A DNA stretch of 64,000 nucleotides, taken from NCBI RefSeq assembly GCF_900115265.1, contig NZ_FOVU01000006.1, positions 124,001 to 188,000 of the forward strand, read 5' to 3'. The DNA comes from Bradyrhizobium sp. Ghvi. GTDB lineage: Bacteria > Pseudomonadota > Alphaproteobacteria > Rhizobiales > Xanthobacteraceae. The notes beneath the pieces were generated by a model. The model did no database searches. It was not told the origin of the DNA and saw nothing but the letters and a program-made list of their open reading frames with translations. Position numbers and translations under genes: made by a program. Below, piece by piece: positions 1 to 8,361 of the stretch (its first letter is position 1; every line of letters begins with the position of its first letter).

Positions 1-189
1 CTCGGCGACGCCCCGCCGCGCGTCCCAGCGCCTGCGCACGTCGCCGGGCATGTCCGAGAACAGCAGATAGTGATCGGCTGGATGCCAGATCGGCCCTTCC
101 GTGAAGTCAAAGCCGGTGCCGACCTGCGCCACGGGCGCATAAGGATCGATCAACGTTTCGAAGTCCGAGCGCAAGGTGACGTGGGTCAT
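1..189 (-). CDS. SMP-30/gluconolactonase-family protein (N-terminal part only)
   Basis: Only the first 63 codons lie inside the window; the gene runs off the left edge. The translation carries FDFTEGPIWHP followed by LLFSDMPGD, which is the typical first blade of SMP-30/gluconolactonase/LRE beta-propellers. These calcium- or zinc-dependent hydrolases open sugar or other lactones. A GAGG ribosome site lies upstream of the ATG. It is the last visible gene of the long minus-strand train, 22 bases after the metallo-beta-lactamase-fold gene. That position suggests a hydrolytic step of the same pathway. The substrate cannot be read from this fragment. Confidence 0.75.
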   Translation of the reverse strand, partial: MTHVTLRSDFETLIDPYAPVAQVGTGFDFTEGPIWHPADHYLLFSDMPGDVRRRWDARRGVAE

Positions 190-211
190 CGGCCGATATC
201 CTCAGGTCATG

Positions 212-1060
212 TCAGGCTGGGAACCAGTTGCGCGCGGGCAGGGACTGCACGATCGGTCCGGGGACCTGGTCGTGCAGTCGGCCCACGACATTGCCGCCTT
301 CGATCCTGGCGGGGCGGTCGTGCACCGGCAATAGATAGCGCGAATTGCTGAGCAGCTTCTTGATGGCGGCCTTCTCGGCGCGCTTGCTGGTGCCGTGATT
401 GCCTGTCGTGCGTGGCTCCCAATCGTGGATTTCGTTGAACGGCGTGACGATTTGGTCGTTGAAATCGTAGATCACGTCGCCGCAGATGGTCGCGATGCCG
501 TCGGCGGTCTCGACGATGATGTTCATCGAGCCCTCGGTGTGGGCGCCGGCAGCGTCGCAATAGACGCCGGGCATCAGCTCGATCGGGCCGGTGATCTCCA
601 GGTCCAGGAAGCGCAGCGCGCTCTTGGTGTGCAGGCGGTCGATCAGATGCTTGATATCGGGTGCCGGGTATTGCGGATGCATCAGGCCGGAGACGGAATA
701 TTCGAGCTCCTTGCGGTTGAGCACGACGGTCGTGTTCATCGGGAACAGATCGTCCTTGCCGGCGTGGTCGATGTGGAGATGGGTGTGGCAGACGAAGCGG
801 ACATCGCCCATGCGCACGCCGTGGCGGGCCAGCTGGTTCTCGATCATGTTCTCGTGGTACTGCAAACCGCGCATGCCCAGCGTCTCCATGATCTGGTTGG
901 AGCGATAGCCAGTGTCGACCACGACAGGATATTTGCCGCCGAGAATCAAAAAGCCCAGCGTGAGGACGCGGCGGACGCGGCCGCAGTCGCGACCGAGCAC
1001 CAGAAAGCTCGATTCCAACTCGATATCGCCATAGTCCAGGATCTTGATCTCCAGCGCCAT
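212..1060 (-). CDS. Metallo-beta-lactamase-fold hydrolase (AHL-lactonase-like)
   Basis: The 282-residue protein has the dinuclear zinc motif HLHIDHAG (His94, His96, Asp98, His99), a later histidine in AGAHTEGS and another in LLPVHDRPA. This is the layout of the metallo-beta-lactamase fold, and the overall pattern is closest to N-acyl-homoserine-lactonase-like hydrolases. No signal peptide is visible, so it should act in the cytoplasm. The start ATG follows AGGGAGAGG. It sits 31 bases after the amidohydrolase gene in the same transcription unit. A lactone or thioester hydrolase for a catabolic intermediate is more likely than quorum quenching, given the neighbours. That role is inference. Confidence 0.8.
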   Translation of the reverse strand: MALEIKILDYGDIELESSFLVLGRDCGRVRRVLTLGFLILGGKYPVVVDTGYRSNQIMETLGMRGLQYHENMIENQLARHGVRMGDVRFVCHTHLHIDHAGKDDLFPMNTTVVLNRKELEYSVSGLMHPQYPAPDIKHLIDRLHTKSALRFLDLEITGPIELMPGVYCDAAGAHTEGSMNIIVETADGIATICGDVIYDFNDQIVTPFNEIHDWEPRTTGNHGTSKRAEKAAIKKLLSNSRYLLPVHDRPARIEGGNVVGRLHDQVPGPIVQSLPARNWFPA

Positions 1061-1091
1061 TCGTTCCTCTCCCTAATCGGTTTCTTGTCCG

Positions 1092-1976
1092 TCAAAGCCG
1101 GTAGACGCGCATTGCGGTGCTCCGGAAGATCGCGTCCTGTTGCTCGGTGCCCAGCGGCGCGGCCGCGGCGCGAAATGCGTCGACGAGCTCGCGGTAGCTG
1201 GTCCACAATTTCTCGATCGGAAAATTGGAGCCGAACAGGCAGCGCTCGGCCCCGAAGATTGCGACGGTGTCGCCGACCACGGCAGCGATATGCGCGGGGT
1301 CGTTGCGATGGATGAAGGTGCCGAGTCCGGACAGCTTTGAAACCACGTTCGGGCAGGCTGCGAGCCGGGCCATGCCGGCGCGCCAGGCGGCCCGGCCCGC
1401 CGGCGAAAGATCTTCGAGCATGCCGGCGTGCTGAAGGATGAAGGTCACCTTGGGGCAGGATTCGGCAAGCTGCGCTCCGTCGGGCATCTGCGGCGTGAAG
1501 AGCTGCAGATCAAAGCTCCAGCCATAGTCGGCGAGATGCGCAATGTTGCGGCGGATGATGGGATCAATGCAGAGGTCGGGCTTTGCCGCGAAACGATAGA
1601 GCGGGTTCTCGTGCCAGTGCAGCTGCATGCGCACACCGCGCACGAGAGGATAGCGCTTCAGGCGGTCAAGCTGCGGGCGGACGTCATCAACCGCGAAATT
1701 GGCATAGGCGACGACGGCGTGCGGCCAGCCGTGCTCGTCGGCGGTCCGCTGCACCCAGGCAGTCTCGTCCTCGAAACGGTCGTTGGCCCAGTTGGTCTGG
1801 ACATAGACCGAGCGGGTGACGCCGCTGCCCTTGAGATCGTCGAGATATTCCTGGATCGGATAGTCACGCCGGATGGCCTCGTACGGTCCGAAGATGCGGG
1901 GCTGCATCGGGCCGACCAGCCAGGGCAGGTCGCCCTGCCGCCAGATGTGATGATGGCCGTCGACAATCCCGGTCAC
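1092..1976 (-). CDS. Amidohydrolase family 2 (TIM-barrel metal-dependent hydrolase)
   Basis: The 294-residue protein begins with DGHHHIW, the N-terminal HxH metal-binding motif of amidohydrolase 2 enzymes (2-pyrone-4,6-dicarboxylate hydrolase, L-fuconolactonase, decarboxylase-like enzymes). It has a mid-protein histidine in ILQHAG. The C-terminal metal-site motif reads LFGSNFP, with Asn where the best-studied lactonases have Asp (GSDxP). I recall the SNFP form as common in a subgroup. GTG is the start, preceded by GGAGG, and it overlaps the stop of the VWA gene by GTGA. Tight coupling to a Mo-hydroxylase operon suggests ring or lactone hydrolysis after hydroxylation (inference). Confidence 0.8.
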   Translation of the reverse strand: MTGIVDGHHHIWRQGDLPWLVGPMQPRIFGPYEAIRRDYPIQEYLDDLKGSGVTRSVYVQTNWANDRFEDETAWVQRTADEHGWPHAVVAYANFAVDDVRPQLDRLKRYPLVRGVRMQLHWHENPLYRFAAKPDLCIDPIIRRNIAHLADYGWSFDLQLFTPQMPDGAQLAESCPKVTFILQHAGMLEDLSPAGRAAWRAGMARLAACPNVVSKLSGLGTFIHRNDPAHIAAVVGDTVAIFGAERCLFGSNFPIEKLWTSYRELVDAFRAAAAPLGTEQQDAIFRSTAMRVYRL

Positions 1977-3094
1977 GCAACCCTCCTTCGTCCCAATGCC
2001 AGCACATGCGCGACGATCGACGCGGTGGATCCGCCGTCGACCAGGTCGTCGACGAAGCGTTCGATGGCAACGAGCGCTTCGGTCTGCGGACGGAAACCGG
2101 GGCCGCTCGCCAGCGGCGTCAGCCAGCTCACGCGCCAGGCCCGTCGCGACAGCTTTGCCACGGCGTCCCGTAGCGCATCGACCTCACCGCGCTCGAGCCC
2201 GTCCGAGACGATGATCACGGCCGCCCCGCGCGCATAGCCGCCGAACCGAGGCACCGCGAGGAAAGCCTGCAGCGCGTCGCCGATGCGGGTGCCGCCATCC
2301 CAATCGCTGACGAGATGCGCGGCCGCATTCAGCGCCTGCTCGCGCCGCTTCAGCCGCAGCGCGCGCGTGACGCGGGTCAGCCGCGTGCCGAAGGTGAAGA
2401 CCTCGACGTTGGGCGCGGCCTGCACCAGCGCATGCGCGAGCTTCATGTTCTCCTCGGTACGGCTTTTCATCGAACCGGAGACGTCGATCAGCAGCAGGAA
2501 CTTTCTCGGGCGCTGGCGCCGCTTCATGTGGCCGAGGCGCAAGATCTCGCCGTCGCTTCGGACAGAGTCGCGCAAGGTGCGGCGCAGGTCGGCAAAGGGA
2601 CCATTGCGGGCCCGCATGCGGCGGTGACCGCGCCGCCTGGGCAATCGCCGCGGCGCTTCGCGCGCCAGGCGCCGTAGCGCGTCGGTTGTGGAGAGCTGGG
2701 CGAAGCGGCGCTCGACCAGCGCCTCGGTGCGCGTTGCCGTCAGGCCGGATTCATTGGCCTCATCGGAGAGCTGCGGCTCCTCGTCGCCGCGGCCTTCCTC
2801 CTGGAGGCGAACGGTCTCGTCGTCCTCGCCCTCGTCGGAATGTTCAATCGCCTCGCTGCCGCGGAAGTGGAGATCGAACAGGCGGTCGAAGGTCGCGCGG
2901 CGCTCGGGCGGCGGGGCGAGGGTGGCCAGGGCCGCCTGCCTGACATCGCCGACGTCGCGCGGGCCGAGCAGCTCGATCGCAGCGAGGAACGCGGTGGTTT
3001 GCTCCGGCGCGATGGCAAAATTGTTGGCGCGCAGCAGCGCGACGAAGGAGACGAACACGCGCGCGGCGCGCGGCAGCTGCGGCTCGGTGTTCAT
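1973..3094 (-). CDS. CoxE-like VWA-domain protein
   Basis: The 373-residue protein starts at the ATG that overlaps the MoxR-ATPase stop by ATGA. Longer readings upstream only shadow the ATPase gene. The middle is acidic (residues about 85-105) and then very arginine-rich (about 140-198). The C-terminal half is a VWA domain with a MIDAS motif DVSGSM at 204-209 and later SDG and DGGTRIGD segments. CoxE proteins work with a CoxD/MoxR AAA ATPase to insert or mature metal cofactors in CO dehydrogenase-type molybdenum hydroxylases. The partner ATPase is the gene immediately upstream, as in cox clusters. The function in this non-CODH cluster is inferred. Confidence 0.85.
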   Translation of the reverse strand: MNTEPQLPRAARVFVSFVALLRANNFAIAPEQTTAFLAAIELLGPRDVGDVRQAALATLAPPPERRATFDRLFDLHFRGSEAIEHSDEGEDDETVRLQEEGRGDEEPQLSDEANESGLTATRTEALVERRFAQLSTTDALRRLAREAPRRLPRRRGHRRMRARNGPFADLRRTLRDSVRSDGEILRLGHMKRRQRPRKFLLLIDVSGSMKSRTEENMKLAHALVQAAPNVEVFTFGTRLTRVTRALRLKRREQALNAAAHLVSDWDGGTRIGDALQAFLAVPRFGGYARGAAVIIVSDGLERGEVDALRDAVAKLSRRAWRVSWLTPLASGPGFRPQTEALVAIERFVDDLVDGGSTASIVAHVLALGRRRVA

Positions 3095-3972
3095 GCGGTC
3101 GCCTCCGCAAGCATGGCGTCGAGCCGGGGCGAGATGAAGTGCAGATCCTCCTCGTCCTTCAGCGCGACACCGATCGAGCGCTTGAACGCGTCGGGCCAGC
3201 GCGCGCCGCCCTTGTATAGAAGGGTCGCGGCTTCGGCCCAATCGACCGCCTCGGCAATCCCCGGGGCCTTGCTGAGCGGTTCGCGGCGCAATTTCTCGAC
3301 TGCCGCCACCACGGCCCGTGCGGTAGCCTCCGCAACACTGGAGGCGCGCATCATGATGATCCGCGCCTCGCGCTCGGCGGTCGGATAGTCGATCCAGTGA
3401 TAGACGCAGCGGCGGCGCAGGGCCTCGTGCAGGTCGCGCGTCCGGTTCGACGTCAGCACCACGACCGGGCGCTCGGCAGCACGCACGGTGCCGCGCTCGG
3501 GGATCGAGATCTGGAAGTCGGACAGGAATTCGAGCAGGAATGCCTCGAACTCCTGGTCGGCGCGATCGATTTCGTCGATCAAGAGCACCGTGGAATCGGG
3601 CGCACGCAGCGCCGCCAGCATCGGGCGCTCGATCAGGAATGTCTCGCCATAGATGTCGACGCTCTCGTCGCCGGCCTGGCGGATCGCCAGCATCTGCCGC
3701 GGATAATTCCATTCGTAGAGCGCCGCGGAGGCGTCGATTCCCTCGTAGCATTGCAGGCGGATCAGGCGGCGCCCGAGCACGGCAGCGATGGCTTTTGCGG
3801 CTTCGGTCTTGCCGACACCGGGTGCGCCCTCGAGCAGCAGCGGCTTGCCCAGCGCGAGACCGAGATAGGCTGCTGTGGCAAGACCCTCGTCGGCGAGGTA
3901 GTAGGCCGCGCGCAGCGCCTTCTCCAGCGCCTCCGGGCTATCGATGCCGACGATGTTGCTGCGGACCGCCAT
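3091..3972 (-). CDS. MoxR/CoxD-family AAA+ ATPase
   Basis: The 293-residue AAA+ protein has Walker A GAPGVGKT (residues 49-56), Walker B VLLIDEID (129-136) and sensor-1 region VLTSNRTRD. These are hallmarks of MoxR-type ATPases. With CoxE it forms a chaperone pair for metalloenzyme maturation. It lies 11 bases after the C-terminal half of the molybdopterin subunit and overlaps the VWA gene by four bases, so the three are almost certainly cotranscribed and translationally coupled. No CoxF or CoxI/XdhC-type gene accompanies it in this window, so cofactor sulfuration must be provided elsewhere if it is needed. Confidence 0.9.
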   Translation of the reverse strand: MAVRSNIVGIDSPEALEKALRAAYYLADEGLATAAYLGLALGKPLLLEGAPGVGKTEAAKAIAAVLGRRLIRLQCYEGIDASAALYEWNYPRQMLAIRQAGDESVDIYGETFLIERPMLAALRAPDSTVLLIDEIDRADQEFEAFLLEFLSDFQISIPERGTVRAAERPVVVLTSNRTRDLHEALRRRCVYHWIDYPTAEREARIIMMRASSVAEATARAVVAAVEKLRREPLSKAPGIAEAVDWAEAATLLYKGGARWPDAFKRSIGVALKDEEDLHFISPRLDAMLAEATA

Positions 3973-3983
3973 GACCCAAACCT

Positions 3984-5006
3984 TTAGCGCCGCGCCTGCG
4001 GCCGCGCGCCGCCTTGGGCCTTGATCGCGCGCAGCACTTTTTCAGGTGTGATCGGCAGATCATCGATGCGGACGCCGACGGCGTTGAAGATCGCATTGGC
4101 AACCGCCGGCAGCACCGGGTTGGCGCACATCTCGCCGGGTCCCTTGGCGCCGAACGGGCCGTCGGGGGCAGGGCGCTCCAGCACGGCAATGTCGTGCGGG
4201 CAGATGTCGCCAGGGCCGGGCATCAGATATTCGACGAAGTCGCGCGGCCCGTGTACGGGCTCGGGATAATACGGCTCCGGCGTCTCGTACAACGCGTGGC
4301 TGACGCCCATCCAGGCGCCACCGACGAGCTGCTGCTCGACGAGGCGCGGATTGAGCGCGCGGCCGAGCTCATAGGCGGAATCCATCCTGACCATCGCGAC
4401 CTCGCCGGTCTCGTCCTCGACCTCGACCTCGGCGACGAGACAGGCATGGGCGTAGCAGGTCGCGGGCGACATCTCGCCGGTTTCCGGATCGACGTCCGAG
4501 AGCGGCACCAGGAAGATGCCGCGACCGGAGATGGTCTTGCCCTGCTTGAACTGCGCGGCAATCGCGACGTCCTTGGTCGAGATCGAGCGATGCGGCGCGC
4601 CTTTGACGTGGATGTTGCCGCGACCGTCGGTCTCGAGATCGGCGGCGTTGACCTCCAGCTCTTCAGCGGCAGCTTCCATCATCACGCCGCGAGCTTCGCG
4701 CGCCGCCGTCATCACGGCATTGCCGACGCGGTGCGTGCCGCGCGAGGCGAACGAGCCCATGCAATGAGGGCCGGTGTCGGAATCGGCGGTGTCGACATAG
4801 ACGTCCTCGATCGGCACGCCCAGCGTTTCTGCACAGATCTGCCGCGTCACCGACTTCATACCCTGGCCGAGATCGATCGACGACAGCGCCACCGTGAACT
4901 TGCCGCTCGGGTTGGAATGCACCAGCGCCTGGCTGGGGTCGCCGCCGAGATTCATGCCGATGGGATAGTTGACCGATGCGATGCCGCGTCCGCGATGCCG
5001 GGCCAT
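3984..5006 (-). CDS. Molybdenum hydroxylase large subunit, C-terminal half (separate ORF)
   Basis: The 340-residue product corresponds to the second molybdopterin domain of xanthine dehydrogenase/CoxL-type large subunits. It has SIDLGQGM at 43-50, SFASRGTHRVG at 85-95 and the catalytic-glutamate motif GAKGPGEM (Glu292). It begins MARHRGRGIAS, where single-chain homologues usually read a KxRGxGIA-type segment in mid-protein, so it is a half-protein. Its ATG follows directly on the TAG that ends the N-terminal half, in the same reading frame. The pair may act as a heterodimeric large subunit, or the TAG may be a recent mutation or be read through. The catalytic Glu is retained, which argues that the half is functional. 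Confidence 0.8.
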   Translation of the reverse strand: MARHRGRGIASVNYPIGMNLGGDPSQALVHSNPSGKFTVALSSIDLGQGMKSVTRQICAETLGVPIEDVYVDTADSDTGPHCMGSFASRGTHRVGNAVMTAAREARGVMMEAAAEELEVNAADLETDGRGNIHVKGAPHRSISTKDVAIAAQFKQGKTISGRGIFLVPLSDVDPETGEMSPATCYAHACLVAEVEVEDETGEVAMVRMDSAYELGRALNPRLVEQQLVGGAWMGVSHALYETPEPYYPEPVHGPRDFVEYLMPGPGDICPHDIAVLERPAPDGPFGAKGPGEMCANPVLPAVANAIFNAVGVRIDDLPITPEKVLRAIKAQGGARPQARR

Positions 5007-6599
5007 CTAGCGCCTCCTGGTGCCGAAGACAGAGGAGAAGCGGGTGGCGCCATGCGAGGGTGCGGCCGGCCGCGGCGGAGTAGGCGGCGGCGCGGGCGGT
5101 GGCGGCTCGCGCGGCGGTTCGCGGGTGACGGTCGGCGGGAGCCGGTCGTAGCTGGTTCGCTGCTGAACAGGGACAGTTGGCCTTGCGCGGGAGTCCGTTG
5201 GGGTCGGCGGGATCACGGCGCGGTTGCCGCCGCCATCCTTGCGCGAGGACGCGCGCTTGAACTCGTCGCGCAGTGGCCATTTGGCCTTCTCGGCCGCGAC
5301 CTGGACGCATTCGATCAGCGCAGTGTTCTTGGCCTCGCGCCGGTGCGCCTTCATGTCGCCATCGCGATAGGCGTTGAGGATCCGGAATTCCATCGGATCC
5401 ATGCCGACGAGGTTGGCGAGCTTGTCCATCTGACACTCGATGGCAAAATCCATCGCGGTAACGCCGAAGCCGCGCATGGCGGTGGCCGGGGTGCGATTGG
5501 TGAAGACGCAATAGACGTCGCCGTAGACGTTCGGGATGGTGTAGGGCCCCGGCAGATGCGCCGCACATTTCACGGCGGCGTAGCTGGACAGGCGCGTATA
5601 GGCGCCGCTGTCGAAATAAGCGCGGACCTTGCGCGCGACGATGCGGCCATCGCGCATCACGCCGTCCTTGATGTAGATGCGCTCGGCGCCGCGCGGTGGG
5701 CCGTATTGCATTTCCTCCTCGCGGCCGAACACGTAGCGCACGGGCCGCCCGGTCAGCATTGCCCCGAGGATGGCGAGCGGTTCTGTCAAGGTGTCGACCT
5801 TGCCGCCAAATCCGCCGCCGACCGTGCCGCCGATGAAGTGGAAGGTGTTGGAGGGCACGTCCAGGATCTTGGCGCAGGTGTCGACCGAGAAGAACAGCGC
5901 CTGGGTCGAGGTGTAGACCACGTAGCGCCCGTTGGTATCGGGCGCCGCAATCGCGCCGTTGGTCTCGGTCGGCGCGTGCTCGATCGGCGACATCTGATAG
6001 CGCTGCTCGAGCACGTGATCGGCGGTCGCGAGCGCCGCGTCGGCATCGCCGAAGCGCAGCCTCTGGTGATCGTAGGTCTCGTGATAGGTGAACGTGTTCT
6101 TCGGATAGGTCTCGTTGACCACGGGGGCGCCTGGCTTCAGCGCGTCCTCGACGTCGAACACAGCCGGCAGCGGCTCGTAGTCGATCCTGACTTTCGCGAT
6201 CGCCTCGAACGCCTCGCGCTCGCTGTCGGCGACGATGGCAAGGATCGGCTCGCCCTTGTAGCGGACCTTGTCGACCGCGAGCGACGGCTCGTCGTCCTTG
6301 CCAAAATTGATCAAGCTGAGCAGCGTGTTGAGATTGACCGGCACATCAGTGCCGCGAATGATCCGGCGCACCCCGGCCGAACGCTCGGCCTCTGATGTAT
6401 CGATGCGGCGAATGCGTGCATGGGCCTGCGTTGAGCGGACGACCTTCAGATGCAGCATGCCCTGGAGCTTGTGATCGCCAAAGTAGCTCGACGTGCCCGT
6501 GACATGGCCGAGCATGTCCTGGCGCTGCGTGCCCTTGCCGATTTCCTTCAAATTGTCGTCGCGCTCGTCGACGAAAATGTCCTTGCGCAATTCCAGCAT
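5007..6599 (-). CDS. Molybdenum hydroxylase large subunit, N-terminal half with Pro-rich tail
   Basis: The 530-residue protein has the aldehyde-oxidase a/b-hammerhead domain (about 20-140) and the first molybdopterin domain, with GGTVGGGFGGK at 257-267 and AMRGFG at 374-379. It lacks the AYXCSFR active-site loop of true form I CO dehydrogenase, so it is a xanthine-dehydrogenase/aldehyde-oxidase-like hydroxylase of unknown substrate. From about residue 455 homology stops and a low-complexity tail rich in Pro and Arg runs to the TAG (residues 461-530). The C-terminal half continues in the same frame at the adjacent ATG. It forms one operon with the 2Fe-2S and FAD subunits just upstream, in the order FAD, FeS, Mo. 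Confidence 0.85.
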   Translation of the reverse strand: MLELRKDIFVDERDDNLKEIGKGTQRQDMLGHVTGTSSYFGDHKLQGMLHLKVVRSTQAHARIRRIDTSEAERSAGVRRIIRGTDVPVNLNTLLSLINFGKDDEPSLAVDKVRYKGEPILAIVADSEREAFEAIAKVRIDYEPLPAVFDVEDALKPGAPVVNETYPKNTFTYHETYDHQRLRFGDADAALATADHVLEQRYQMSPIEHAPTETNGAIAAPDTNGRYVVYTSTQALFFSVDTCAKILDVPSNTFHFIGGTVGGGFGGKVDTLTEPLAILGAMLTGRPVRYVFGREEEMQYGPPRGAERIYIKDGVMRDGRIVARKVRAYFDSGAYTRLSSYAAVKCAAHLPGPYTIPNVYGDVYCVFTNRTPATAMRGFGVTAMDFAIECQMDKLANLVGMDPMEFRILNAYRDGDMKAHRREAKNTALIECVQVAAEKAKWPLRDEFKRASSRKDGGGNRAVIPPTPTDSRARPTVPVQQRTSYDRLPPTVTREPPREPPPPAPPPTPPRPAAPSHGATRFSSVFGTRRR

Positions 6600-6610
6600 G
6601 ATCGCACTTC

Positions 6611-7087
6611 CTAGGCACTGATCCGGCCGCCGGCAGCGGCGAGAATGGCATTGATGATCGGCTCATAGCCGGTGCAACGGCAGATATTGCCCGAGATGGC
6701 CTCGATGACCTCGTCACGGCTTGGCGCGGGATTGCGGTCGAGCAGCGCCTTCGCGGCCATCAGCATGCCCGGCGTGCAATAGCCGCACTGGGCCGCGAAA
6801 TTGTCGGCGAAGGCGCGTTGGAGCGGGTGCAGGTTGGGGCCCTGTTTCATGCCGTCGAGCGTCTCGATGGAGCGGCCCGCGACCGTCTCCGCCAGCGTCA
6901 GGCAGGAGAGGTGGAGCTCGCCGTCAACAAGCACGCTGCAGGTGCCGCAACCGCCCTGGCCACAGCCGAATTTGGGTGTCATGTCGCCGATCAGCTCGCG
7001 CAGTGCGACCAGCAAATTGGTGCCGCCGTCGACGAAGATCGCGACGTCGCGGCCGTTGTGACGAAATTGCAGGGGAATCTTCGACAT
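6611..7087 (-). CDS. [2Fe-2S] subunit of molybdenum hydroxylase (CoxS-like)
   Basis: The 158-residue protein carries both iron-sulfur sites of the family. The plant-ferredoxin-type cluster uses Cys42, Cys47, Cys50 (CGQGGCGTC) and Cys62. The helical-domain cluster uses Cys101 and Cys104 (CGYCTPGM) plus Cys136 and Cys138 (ICRCTGYEP). Length and spacing match the small subunits of CO dehydrogenase, quinoline oxidoreductase and related enzymes, which pass electrons from the molybdenum centre to FAD. It sits 11 bases before the large-subunit gene and 6 bases after the FAD-subunit stop, so all three should be made together. No signal peptide is seen. Confidence 0.95.
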   Translation of the reverse strand: MSKIPLQFRHNGRDVAIFVDGGTNLLVALRELIGDMTPKFGCGQGGCGTCSVLVDGELHLSCLTLAETVAGRSIETLDGMKQGPNLHPLQRAFADNFAAQCGYCTPGMLMAAKALLDRNPAPSRDEVIEAISGNICRCTGYEPIINAILAAAGGRISA

Positions 7088-7093
7088 GGCGAT

Positions 7094-7912
7094 CTAGTCC
7101 TGTCCCGACAGCAGGCGGCGCAGATGCACGCCGACGATCTCGCGGCGATACCAGGCGCTGCCGAGTGCGTTGTCGGCTGGTGATGTTCCCTCGGTGGCGG
7201 CGGACGCAGCGGCTGCGATGGTTGCGGCATCCAGCGAGCGACCCTCAAGGGCCCGCTCGGCAGCGCGGGCACGGATCTGCGTTGGCGCCATCGAGCCGAG
7301 CGCGACCCGCGCGCCGGCGATGCGGCCGCCGGAGATTGGCAGATGCGCGGCCAGCGTGATGACCGAGCCGCCCTTCGGCTTGATGCGCGCGATCTTGCGA
7401 TAGCGGAACGCCTCGGTGCTCGCCGGTCGGGTGCAGGAGACCGATAGCACCAGGGTCCCGGCCTGCCGATCGCGCGATTGCAAGAACTCCTCGATTGGAA
7501 TATCGCGCGAGCCGAAGCCGCCAGCGACAGCGACGGACGCATCGAGCGCCAGCAGCGCCACGGTGAAATCGCCATAAGGATTTGGTGCGAACAGATTGCC
7601 GCCGACGGTGCCCATATTGCGGACCGCGGGGCCGCCGATCGAACGGGCAGGGGCGTGCAGGAAGCCGAGGTCGCGTTCGGCAAGCACGCGCGCGAAGGTC
7701 ACGCCGGCGCCGAGCGTGATGCGCGGGCCCGAGGCGTCAATGCGGGTCAGCGCTTGGTCCTGGGCGCGGACGACGGTCGAGATCGACACATCGCCCTCGT
7801 TCAGCGCCCGCATCACCAGCGTGCCGCCGCCGAGATAGCGCGCGCTGCGGTCCGAGGACAGCGCACCGGCCGCCTCGCTGGCGCTTGAAAAGGTCTTCAC
7901 GGTCACGGCCAT
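7094..7912 (-). CDS. FAD-binding subunit of molybdenum hydroxylase (CoxM-like)
   Basis: The 272-residue protein has the two FAD-contact motifs of the CoxM/CutM family: a glycine-rich loop YLGGGT (26-31) and MGTVGGNLF (100-108). The C-terminal CO_deh_flav_C region follows. It passes electrons from the iron-sulfur subunit to an external acceptor such as quinone or oxygen. Its ATG follows directly on the TAG stop of the SRPBCC gene upstream (TAGATG), the same stop-start arrangement seen where the large subunit is split. The gene order FAD, FeS, Mo differs from the classical coxM-coxS-coxL operon only in that the large subunit is divided. Confidence 0.93.
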   Translation of the reverse strand: MAVTVKTFSSASEAAGALSSDRSARYLGGGTLVMRALNEGDVSISTVVRAQDQALTRIDASGPRITLGAGVTFARVLAERDLGFLHAPARSIGGPAVRNMGTVGGNLFAPNPYGDFTVALLALDASVAVAGGFGSRDIPIEEFLQSRDRQAGTLVLSVSCTRPASTEAFRYRKIARIKPKGGSVITLAAHLPISGGRIAGARVALGSMAPTQIRARAAERALEGRSLDAATIAAAASAATEGTSPADNALGSAWYRREIVGVHLRRLLSGQD

Positions 7913-8356
7913 CTAGGCGGCCTCCTTCAGTTGCCGGCGGATTGCGTCGAACCCGGCCTGGTAAATGTCCTCGGCCACCATGAGGGTGATGCGGTCGCGA
8001 TCCTCGGGCCTGGTGGTGAAGCGCGATTCCCAATGCCAGAAGGTGCGATCGCCGTCGGTGACCGGCAGCAGGCGGACATGGGCGACGTAGTTGAACATCG
8101 GAATCGGGGTGTCGAGCAGGCAGTAGCTGAAGCTTTGTTCGAGGTCCGACAAGGCCAGCAATTGCTCGCGCAGCTCGGCGCCATCCCTCAGCTTGAATCG
8201 CCTGATACAGCCGATCTTGTCGGAAGGATGCGCGCGCTCGATCGAAGAGGTCGCAACCGCCGGATGCCAGCGATCATGCCCGTTGAAATCGCGCAGCAGC
8301 GCCCACGCTGCATCTGTCGACGCATCCAGGATGGTACTTTTGACGATATGCGGCAC
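7913..8356 (-). CDS. CoxG-like SRPBCC protein, copy 2
   Basis: The predicted product is 147 residues and belongs to the SRPBCC/START-like fold (WHPAVATSSIE, then KIGCIRRFKL). I chose the GTG start because it lies five bases after the stop of copy 1 and is preceded by GGAGG in the end of that gene; no ATG fits. It is clearly paralogous to copy 1: both read WHPA, SDKIGC and Y-VA-LRLxPVTDGD at the same spacing. CoxG in CO-oxidisers helps anchor the molybdenum hydroxylase at the membrane and contact quinone. These copies are short and lack the C-terminal transmembrane helix of CoxG. A hydrophobic-ligand or substrate-binding role is also possible. Confidence 0.8.
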   Translation of the reverse strand: MPHIVKSTILDASTDAAWALLRDFNGHDRWHPAVATSSIERAHPSDKIGCIRRFKLRDGAELREQLLALSDLEQSFSYCLLDTPIPMFNYVAHVRLLPVTDGDRTFWHWESRFTTRPEDRDRITLMVAEDIYQAGFDAIRRQLKEAA

Positions 8357-8361
8357 AGCCG

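Noticed and set aside
4014..6395. A 793-codon open frame on the plus strand opposite the Mo-hydroxylase large subunit
   Set aside because: It is antisense to two well-supported coding halves, has no family features and arises from high-GC codon bias. Similar long antisense frames opposite the genes at 8811-11711, 32273-35305 and 50815-53064 were rejected for the same reason.
3984..8356. Interpretation as an aerobic CO dehydrogenase (coxMSL) operon
   Set aside because: CoxD, CoxE, CoxG and the subunit set fit, but the large subunit lacks the AYXCSFR active-site loop of form I CODH and reads AMRGFG instead. The substrate is therefore something else.
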